A stretch of 40,000 bases of DNA from Mesostigma viride (Eukaryota; Streptophyta; Mesostigmatophyceae; Mesostigmatales; Mesostigmataceae): contig RPFO01000276.1 in the NCBI GenBank assembly GCA_009746045.1, positions 2,816,063 to 2,856,062 of the forward strand. The letters are read 5' to 3'. How positions within the stretch are numbered: position 1 is the first letter of the stretch; every line of letters starts with the position of its first letter. The translations under genes and the position numbers were made by a program. Below are positions 32,028 through 40,000 of this stretch, one piece after another. The notes under the pieces are model-generated. The model made no database searches and had not been told where the DNA came from. It saw only the letters and a program-made list of their open reading frames with translations.

Positions 32028-35000
32028 ATGGAGCCCGTAGAACAGGAAGAACCCAATGTGGTAGTCCAGATCAGCGCTGGCGGCCATCACACAGTCGTAC
32101 TGCTAAGTGAGTCGTGCTGCGAAATCTGCTCGCATTGTGCTTTGCATAATTCAACTCGTGGGCGCGAGTTGTGTACATAACTAACCCATGTCATCTATAA
32201 CTAAGCACTAGGAATTGTTTATTCGATGGCATATGTTCCCGCCCACGCCAATTCTTATGTCTTTCGTTTAGGTTGCGGCGCGGTTCTGGCCATGGGCAAA
32301 GGTGAAGATGGGCAGCTCGGACTGGGGGGCACGGAGGAAAAAGTGTTTCCTTGCTTGGTTTCAGAAGTGTCAGGCGGCGACATCTCCGCTGTCGTGTGTG
32401 GTGCCGATCACACCGTGGCCCTGTCGGCGGAGAAGAAGATGGTCTATGCTTGGGGATGGTGCGTGCCAAAGACTTGCCTCAACCTTACTGTCTCAGCATG
32501 GCATGTGCAGAGGTACTCCCACTTAGCCGTACCTAGCTGCGTGCACTGCACAATGAGTGCTCGTGGGACCTGGGCTCGTGCTCGGCCCTTTAGCCCTTAA
32601 GCACGAATAGGAAGCCTCATTTCCATGCGCCCCCCTCACCTCATGTGTTGTAAAAGGCAACCAGATGGCGGGCGCCTAGTAATAATCTCCCAGACGGCTG
32701 TGACGGCTGGTACAGCTGGTCAGGGTGGCGCCACTAAAATCCTCACATCTAGCGTGTCCGCCCACCACAGACAGCACACGGACGTGTCGTCTTGTGTTTG
32801 TTGTCCCTGCGCTTGCTGCGGGTGCAAGGGGCCCGCACCTGGCTCTACAACCGGCAAAGGCGCATGACACTAGGTCACCGAAAGTGAGCGCACCGCATCA
32901 TCCCACTCTGGGTAGTGGGCCGGTACTAGTCCACCATGCACTAGTGCACCCGACCATGCCACTCTGCACCAGGGCGTGACACTAGGCCAGTGAAATGAAG
33001 GGCGCCGGAATAGGCCACTAGGCACCGCGAACGGCCAGCCTGCGTGAGGCCACTGGGCATTAGGCCACTGGGCATGAGGGCTGAACCACTCGGCACTAGG
33101 GCCGGCGGCACCAGGCTACTCGGCGCTTGGCCACTCAGCACCAGGGCACGCAGGATGAAACCTGGGATTGTTGGGGGGGTGCCAACCGAGCGCTTCACAA
33201 AAAGAAAAACCAAGTTGCTTGGGGGTGCATGCTCGCTGGTGCTGCGTGGACGTGCTGACCTTGCGGCAACTGCTGGCCCGTCACTAACCTCCGTGCTCTA
33301 ATTCTGGCGTCCCCGTGTGCTGCCAGGGGCGACTTTGGTCGGCTCGGCCACGGATCGTCGCGCGACGTGTTTGTGCCCATGAGCATGGAGTCGCTGCTGG
33401 GCCGCGAGATCTCGCTGATCGCCTGCGGTGACAGCCATTGCCTCGCGGTGGAGGCCAACGGAGCGCTGCTATCGTACGTAACCCTTGCGCTAGTGGACAA
33501 GCATGGCACGCTTTACGTGCGCGGTTCTGGGCGGTGCGCAAGCCAATGGAGCGCTGCTATCGTAGGCAGCATTGGGATGTCGTGGATGCCAGCACAAGCA
33601 TTGCACGCCGCGTGGGTGAGCTGTGTGTGTGGTGTGTGCTGGAAGCCGGTCGCGTGCTGCTACTGTAGGTTTGCATCTGCACAAGCATGGCAGGTTGGTT
33701 GGTATCCATGGGACAACCAGCACAGGCTTGGCATAACTCTAGTATAGTGACCATGGTATCCATGGGACAACCAGCACAGGCTGGGCATAACTCTAGTATG
33801 GTGACCATGGTATCCAGTGCGCAACCAGCACAGGCTTGGCATAACTGTAGCTCTTAGATCAAAATTTTTCTGCATTTTATAAATAGCTTCACAACCTGAT
33901 ATTTCTTCTTTTTTCCCCTCTAATATTTAACAAATCATGTTATATATCTGTTGAATTAGAAAAAAAACGATCGTCGGTTAAAATTTGAGAAATATTCTTA
34001 AAACTGATAGAATCGTTATTATTATAATAGGCAATATTTTCGAAGTAATTTCTCGGCATGCCTAGAATAACGGAAATATAACTAGGAATTCCTTTTAAAT
34101 ACCATACATGAGTTACAGGAGATGCCAGTTTGGTACGTCCCATGCGATGTCTACGTACACCAGATTCAATAAGTTCTACTCCATATCTTTCACACACAAT
34201 ACTTATTTCTGAATTTTTATTATATCTAAATCTAACACGTTTACATCTTCCACCATGACATTCCCAATCTTTTGCAGGACCAAACATACGTTCAAAAAAT
34301 AAGCCATCCATTTCAGGTTTTAAAGTTCTATAATTAATAGGTTCTGATCTAGTGCCTTCACCTACTAGTTCTCCCTCACTGAATGTTCTTTGACCCCATT
34401 GAAGTATTCTTTCAGGAGCTCGTACAGTGACCATGGTATCCAGGGAGGGAGGGAGGGAGGGAGGGAGGGAGGGAGGGAGGGAGGGAGGGAGGGAGGGAGG
34501 GAGGGAGGGAGGGAGGGAGGGAGGGAGGGAGGGAGGGAGGGAGGGAGGGAGGGAGGGAGGGAGGGAGGGAGGGAGGGAGGGAGGGAGGGAGGGAGGGAGG
34601 GAGGGAGGGAGGGAGGGAGGGAGGTATTTTGAGGAGAAGCAGTTCCAGGGTGTACCATCCCCAGTTGATGCGTGCACGGGGTTGACCAGAACCATTTACC
34701 CATTTGCTGCCACAACGCCCGTGTGCCTCGCTCACATGGCTCGCCATGACCCCCTCATGACTTGCGCGTGCACACGCTCCCCCCGATGCCAGGTGGGGCC
34801 GCAACCAGAACGGCCAGCTGGGCCTAGGCCACACCACCGACATCCTGCGCCCGCGCGTCGTGGAGTTGATGGCGGTGAGCCCTGTGATGCCACCTGGCGG
34901 CGCTGCGAAAGTTCCTTGTTGGCATGGCCCAGGTTCAAAGAGGCCCATGGTTAAAGGCTGGGGAGGGAATGGAGGGAGGGGAGGGAAGGAGGAAAGTAGG

Positions 35001-38000
35001 TTTTCCAACTAAGCACTTGTTTCCATTAAGAAGCCTGGTTCCAGCATGGACCGCCGACGTTTTGGTTTATATTGCCAGCCACCGTGATAGGCATGGAACG
35101 CGGGCGGCAATATACCGTGCCGGTAAGTTTCTATAGTGGCAAGGTGTTTTGCCCCATTGCTGCCCGCCCGCTTGGGTGAATGTGGGAATCGCTTGGCCTG
35201 ACACAGACTTGGTGGCGTGACACAGACTTGTTGGCGTGAGCCATTATATACCCGTGTTTTCACACGATGGCGGGGGAACGGTTGTGGAATGCGGGGTTGC
35301 ATACCTTGGAGGTGCATACATTCAAGGTGCTTGTACTGGAGGTGCATGTATTGGGGTCGATGAAGATGTGTAAATACTACTCCCGTGTATACTACTGTAT
35401 ATACTACTAATTATTTTCCCAAAGCAATTGCTGCAGTGCTGCCACTTGGGTCCAGGCAACTGGGGCCCCGCGGCTGATCCATGCAAGAGAACAGGGGTTC
35501 TAGGCTTTTACTGAGCCATGGGGACCCGGTTGCGCAGGGTATCAAAGCTTCGTTTTGCGGGTCATGACCATGAGCTCGTCAGGGACATGAATGTGGATGA
35601 CTGTATCACTATGGTTACCTGGTATGCGAGATGTTATTATGGCATGCACTGGGAATGGCTACCAAAGAGTTAGAAGGCAGTCCATGGGTGGTCGTGTGGT
35701 CCTGATGGTTCCCTATGTGGCCAACCAGCCGCGCGCGCATGGGGACCCTCTCACTTTCCTCTGCCCCGTTCCCCTCTCCCTCGTACCCTCAGGCCCTCGC
35801 TTCTCTCTCCGTGCACCACTCTCCCTGGCTCAGACGGCCCCACTGCCCCATGCTCGCTGCCTACTTGCAAATGCCCCCAACCCCCTCTCCCCTTGCGAGC
35901 TCTCCCACACAGGACGTTCCTGTGGCGGTGGCGGCATGTGGCGCGGAGCACAGTGTGGTCGCCTCTCGCTCGGGCGCCGTGTACAGCTGGGGGTGGAACA
36001 AGTACGGCAACCTGGGCCTGGGCGACATGACCGACCGGAACGTGCCCCACCTGGTGGACGCCCTGGAGGTGAGCATGCCCTGCACGACCCTCTGTGGGTG
36101 TGTGCTGGTGTGTATTTTGTATGTGTGTGTGGGCGTGGGGGTGGGCGGGGGCGGGGGCATGGGCGGGGGCGGGGGCGGGGGCGGGGGCATGGGCGGGGAC
36201 GGGGACGGGGGGCGGGGGCGGGGGCGGGGTCAGGGCCAGGGCCGGCGCCGGGGGCGTGGGCTTTCTTTGTTTGCGTGCATGTGTGAGTATTTTGTCTGTG
36301 TTGTGTGTGTTTCGAGTTTGTTTTGTGTGTGTTGTGTGTGTTCGTTTCGTTTCGTTTCGTTTCGTTTCGTTTCGTTTCGTTTCGTTTCGTTTCGTTTCGT
36401 TTCGTTTCGTTTCGTTTCGTTTCGTTTCGTTTCGTTTCGTTTCGTTTCGTTTCGTTTCGTTTCGTTTCGTTTCGTTTCGTTTCGTTTCGTTTCGTTTCGT
36501 TTCGTTTCGTTTCGTTTCGTTTCGTTTCGTTTCGTTTCGTTTCGTCTCGTCTCGTCTCGTCTCGTCTGGTTTAGTCCTGAGCCGTACTGTATCAACCACT
36601 AGTCACCGTAACGAAACGTATGCTTTCCTGAGTCAGCAACCAAAACATGGTTCCATGAGATTATGAGTTCCTGTCCCCTTCACTTAACGTCGTATCAAAT
36701 GCACCAAGCTACGATTGGGTGCACCCCCCCATTAAAGTCAAGCATGCGTTGCAGAACCCAGGGAGCCCTGCATGGGAACCTAAGTCGAGCTCGCCGCCAT
36801 GGTGGATAAGAACATATGGGGCGCACATGGGGCAGATGCAAGCGGTGCTTTGCGTGGATGATGACGGCAGCGGTCGCGACACTTCACCTGTCCCTGCCCA
36901 GGTGGCGTGGCGCACCCGTGCCCATGCCCGCATGCCTACCTGCATGCCCGTGGGGCCGACACACTAATTGCCCCCATCATTCACTCGTCCCCATGCCCAC
37001 GCGGCCTACGCACTTGTCCCCCATCGTGCACTTGTCCCCCATCGTTGCACTTGTCCCCCATCGTGGATTCGCCATCATGGGACTGCGTGGCTTATTAATT
37101 AATGAATGCACTCATCCCCCTAATTAATTAATGAATGCACTCATCCCCCTTATTAATTAATGAATGCACTCATCCCCCTAATTCATGAATGAATGCACTC
37201 ATCCCCCTTATTAATTAATGAATGCACTCATCCCCCTAATTCATGAATGAATGCACTCATCCCCCAAATTAATTAATGAATGCACTCATCCCCCTGCGTT
37301 CGGGTCGATGCAACCGATATAAATGCGGTGTGCCTAAACGGTGCCCGTGTGGCCACCACCTCTCCGCCCCCCCCTCAGGGCGTGGACGTGCGCAAGGTGG
37401 CGTGCGGGTGGCGCCACTCGATGGCCTTGACGGATGAGAGCCGGCTGTACACATTCGGCTGGTCCTTCTACGGCCAGCTGGGCCATGGGGACAACGTGGA
37501 CCGCCCGCGCCCAATGCTGCTGGCCTACTTCAAGGGGAGGAACATTGTGCAGGTGAGGGGTCGGGTGCAGGTATGGGGCTGCGTGCAGGGGAGGGGGTAA
37601 GTGCAAAGGGAGGGTTCAGGTGCATGGGAGGGGCTGAGTGCGTGGGAGGGCTGAGTGCGGGGGTGGGCGCAGGGGGGGAGGTCGTGGGCTAGAGCCCAAC
37701 GTGCCTGGGGCAGCAGCGGAGAGGCAGGTGGACGAGGGGCTATGCAAGGTGGGGGCATGGGCCGCCGGCAGAACCACCCTCGAGGGTTTTGGTATTCTGA
37801 GCCTGTTGGTCATGCCCTGACGGTTATTGTATTCTGAGCCTGTTGGTCATGCCAGGGTTGGCTGGTTATTGCACGCAAAGTGGTAGTGAGTGGGATGTCT
37901 CTGGAAAAGCACCTTGTTTCGTTCAAGTCGGGCAGCTTTTCTTTCCTTGCTGGCTTGCGAGTGAGGTCTCTTCCCCCGTCGTCCTCAAGGACGCCCACTA

Positions 38001-39777
38001 TGCTTGCCCAGTTGCACATGAGTCACAGCTCTGGCCGGGGTTGCTACGCCCTGGATGGCTAGTGAGATGATTCTGCATGTGTGTATGCATGCATGTGTGT
38101 GAGAGAGAGATCGAAGCAGAGAAAGAGATTTTGAAGCAGAGAGAGAGAGGGGGGGGGGGGGGGGGGGGAGAGGGAGAGGGAGAGATGGAAGCAAAGCATG
38201 CCCTGTACATGGCACTGCTGCTGCATGATCCCTTCAATACAGCGTAGGATGGCATCCATGCCCTCATGAATACTGCCTAGGACGGCATCCATGCCCACAG
38301 GAACGGGGACAGTGGGGACGTTGCGGTTTTGCGCTCAGAAACGGGCCCAGCTGTCGCATCTGCCACCCGCCCCACCTGCACAATGTCCCCAAGCCCCATG
38401 GCACTCCTCGAGCGCTCCAGTGTCTCCCATGCTGCTGCCTGCGTGGGACGGAGCCGCTGACAGTTACATGCTCTTTGTTGCGCTCGTTCCATCCTCCCAC
38501 AGGCGGCCGGGGGCTGGCGGCACTCAGGCGTCGTTCTTGACGACGGCTCCGTCTACCTCTGGGGTTGGAACAAGGTGGGGCCGGTGGGGTGGGGTGGTGA
38601 CAAGGTGGGGCTGGTGGGGTGGGGTGGAACAAGGGGCGGTGTTATGGCTTGCAGCGCGGCTCATTGGGCATGCGCTTGCATCGTCTAATGAGAGCCATGT
38701 TAGTGCCAGACCCATTTGGTTGTGACGCTTGCATGACCCTGCATGGTGGCGAAAGGGACTTAGCGAGATAGCCACGTGAGATGGCCACCCATCGGAAACA
38801 AGGTTGCCGAGATAATGGTTGCCCATCTCTCATGTACATTTGGTGACTTTGGTGGCAGCTAGCAGGGCCACTGCGCGCCTGGTCCTCGTACCCGCTTGTG
38901 GGATGTCGTCATTTGTGCTCAAATTGTGAAAGGTTTACGTTGCTCCTCGCCCATCCCATGATGATCGCTCCTCGTGCATCTGGTCCCTCTGCCTCAGGGA
39001 GCCAGCCTCCACCTCCCTGACCCCCTGCACCCACTCGTCCCCTATTTGTGTCTTCTCCTGCGATTTCCCTCCGCCTCGCCTGGTGCACGAGTTTGTCCGT
39101 CTATCTGTTTGACGATCGCCTCCGACCACCCATACCCTTGCACTCCTTCCTCCCTCCTGATATCTTTCTTTGGAATGTTCTTATCCCCGCTCCCAGCCTC
39201 CAGCCCTCGCTGCCTTTCCTTCGTGTATACACCCGTGACAGCCACCTCAAGGCATGCTTGGCAATGGTCAGGTCTCCCCCATGCAGCATGCGAGGTTTCA
39301 GGGCTTAGGGTTTATGCTTAAGGGGACCAAACCAACTGTCGAGCGGGTGAGCCTAGAGCTGTATATGCACACCAGCGTTCGACTATTCAAGGATTGGGTA
39401 CCTCACAGCATGCCAGGCCATGGCGGCTCTCAGACTGCCATGTTGACTAGCATAATCTCAGCAGTTCAGAGTGGCAGATTCGCTGTTGGTTACGAACAGT
39501 GGTATGAGTGTAGTGAGTAGTAGTGAGTAGTCTCGTTTTGGAGCCTGTGCTCACGCTCTGCGTTGGGTGCAGCAACGCGTAGCAGTGGCCCTGGCTGACA
39601 TTGCTGTCCAATCCATGGCTGTCCTACCGCATGTGTTCGCTAATTCTGTCACTGGGGACCGTCGGCTGGTTGTTTGTTGCTGTCGTTCTTGGATCCTTGG
39701 CTGCGCAGTTCGGTCAGCTTGGTCTGGGCCACAACGAGGATCGAAACACGCCCGTGCAGGTGGTGCTGCCGGGGGAG
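32028..39777 (+). CDS. UV-B photoreceptor UVR8 (RCC1-type beta-propeller), first eight exons; 3' end beyond the window
   Basis: Exons: 32028-32106, 32272-32458, 33327-33473, 34793-34874, 35913-36068, 37379-37552, 38503-38574 and 39709-39777, all GT-AG and in phase (322 codons). The blade order and residues follow plant UVR8: [128 protein letters not shown] and LWGWNKFGQLGLG. In Arabidopsis UVR8 the GWRHT tryptophans (W233, W285, W337) form the UV-B sensing site at the dimer interface. The first two are present here as GWRHS; W337 and the C-terminal COP1-binding C27 region would lie past the right edge. The Trp of the first blade (plant SWGRGEDG) is Met here (AMGKGEDG). Expected role: a homodimer that monomerises under UV-B and signals through COP1. 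Confidence 0.93.
32459..33326 (+). repeat. UVR8 intron 2 with degenerate GGCCACTNGGCA minisatellite
   Basis: An 868-bp intron (TG|GTGCGT to GCCAG|G). Its right half (about 32960-33150) is made of imperfect short units such as AGGCCACTGGGCAT and CCACTCGGCACTAGG. No coding sequence is supported. Confidence 0.7.
33701..33853. repeat. 54-bp tandem repeat in UVR8 intron 3
   Basis: Copies start GGTATCC at 33701, 33755 and 33809 and share CAACCAGCACAGGCT and GGCATAACT. The third is cut by the rpoC1 insertion; its end (ACAGTGACCAT) and the start of a fourth copy (GGTATCCAGGG) reappear at 34424-34443. Confidence 0.85.
33854..34416 (-). pseudogene. Plastid rpoC1 fragment inserted in nuclear DNA (NUPT)
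   Basis: A 563-bp AT-rich island in GC-rich DNA. The minus strand encodes the N-terminal part of the plastid RNA polymerase beta' subunit (RpoC1): [53 protein letters not shown] and [14 protein letters not shown], then ILTDDRFF, ending at TAA 33940-33942. The frame is open, yet the zinc-binding region is damaged: CHCG is CHGG and CERCG is CERYG, so two of four Cys are gone. AGCTC borders it at 33849-33853 and 34417-34421. It has no promoter, start or rest of the gene, so it is a decaying organelle insertion. The AT-rich left part (33854-33940) is probably also plastid-derived. Confidence 0.88.
34441..34624. repeat. (GGGA)n microsatellite in UVR8 intron 3
   Basis: About 46 pure GGGA units start directly after the fourth-copy fragment of the 54-bp repeat. 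It is the complement of the CCCT array at 13.8 kb. Confidence 0.97.
34875..35912 (+). other. UVR8 intron 4
   Basis: A 1,038-bp GT-AG intron. It contains G/A-rich stretches near 34960-35000 and short duplicated phrases near 35200-35340 (TGACACAGACTTG twice; GGAGGTGCAT twice). No independent gene is seen. Confidence 0.7.
36100..36260. repeat. GGGGGC-rich tract in UVR8 intron 5
   Basis: Imperfect GGGGGCGGGGGC repeats with GGGCATGGGC variants, preceded by GTGTGT. Such G-rich runs could form quadruplexes on the sense strand. Confidence 0.85.
36341..36570. repeat. (TTCGT)n pentanucleotide array in UVR8 intron 5
   Basis: About 41 pure TTCGT units run to 36545, then four CTCGT units and a CTGGT. 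The T-to-C variant is confined to the right end. Confidence 0.97.
37090..37296. repeat. 29-bp tandem repeat in UVR8 intron 5
   Basis: Seven copies of GAATGCACTCATCCCCC with an AATTAATTAAT or AATTCATGAAT spacer, starting at about 37104, 37133, 37162, 37191, 37220, 37249 and 37278. Two spacer types alternate, suggesting duplication of a two-unit block. Confidence 0.9.
37553..38502 (+). other. UVR8 intron 6
   Basis: A 950-bp intron with short G-rich repeats after the donor (37553-37680), a duplicated TATTCTGAGCCTGTTGGTCA near 37793 and 37829, a GA/G-run purine tract at 38100-38190, and doubled GGCATCCATGCCC near 38250-38300. No gene is seen. Confidence 0.65.
38575..39708 (+). other. UVR8 intron 7
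   Basis: An 1,134-bp intron (AAG|GTGGGG to TGCGCAG|TTC) with a short GGTGGGG repeat at its start (38575-38635). No independent coding sequence is supported. Confidence 0.65.
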
Positions 39778-39837
39778 GTAAGGGGGGGGATGCCGCGGAC
39801 TGCTCTCGCCGCCACCAGGGATCACCAGCAGCAGCAC

Positions 39838-40000
39838 CACCACGACGAACGCCACCACCAACTATCAGACCACCACCACCACCACCACCACCACCACCAC
39901 CACCACCACCACCACCACCACCACCACCACCACCACCACCACCACCACCACCACCACCACCACCACCACCACCACCACCACCACCACCACCACCACCACC
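39838..40000. repeat. (CAC)n trinucleotide repeat at the right edge
   Basis: Pure CAC units from about 39870 to the last base, in the next UVR8 intron. The array continues past the window. Confidence 0.95.

Noticed and set aside
33940-34420. A functional nuclear-encoded rpoC1
   Set aside because: It is only an N-terminal fragment in antisense inside an intron, and two zinc-binding Cys are lost.
35715-36666. Plus- and minus-strand readings through the TTCGT array
   Set aside because: FVSFR and NETKR repeats come from a pentanucleotide with no stop in any frame. Only 35913-36068 is a supported exon.

Overview
The window is nuclear DNA from a photosynthetic eukaryote, most likely a green alga; the species is not determined. 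The reasons are genes split by GT-AG introns, a near-certain UVR8 UV-B photoreceptor gene, a fragment of plastid rpoC1 embedded in an intron, long microsatellites and plant/algal-type non-LTR retrotransposons. It is GC-rich with AT-rich islands and has no bacterial-style operons.

Layout. (1) 1-9755 (+): the 3' part of a large multi-exon gene of unknown function (about 2,500 codons in 12 exons, charged and low-complexity stretches). Most of its larger introns, its 5' flanking tandem array and two of its coding stretches carry versions of one short hairpin motif. (2) 9.97-13.38 kb: remnants of non-LTR retroelements in opposite orientations, then a 184-bp tandem repeat. (3) 13.38-15.47 kb: CA, then ACGC, then a 1.67-kb CCCT/CCT microsatellite. 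(4) 15.5-20.3 kb: a repeat graveyard with a broken LINE ORF1, two large direct-repeat pairs and two copies of a tRNA-like short element. Each copy sits inside one member of a direct-repeat pair whose other member preserves the empty site. (5) 21.35-24.1 kb (-): a two-exon gene for a Golgi apparatus protein 1 (GLG1)-like cysteine-rich membrane protein. (6) 24.97-31.69 kb (+): a 6.7-kb LINE with APE endonuclease and reverse transcriptase, bracketed by an exact 18-bp target-site duplication. (7) 32.03 kb to the right edge (+): the first eight exons of a UVR8 gene, whose large introns contain microsatellites, minisatellites and the rpoC1 insertion.

How it fits together: three host genes (unknown protein, GLG1-like, UVR8) are separated and inflated by retroelements and simple repeats. 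Nothing suggests they act in one pathway. The freshest observations are the intronic/exonic hairpin family, the in-window filled and empty insertion sites, the datable LINE insertion, and the decayed plastid-to-nucleus transfer inside a photoreceptor intron. Several single-base frame breaks in otherwise good coding sequence lie at homopolymers, so residual assembly errors are a real possibility.
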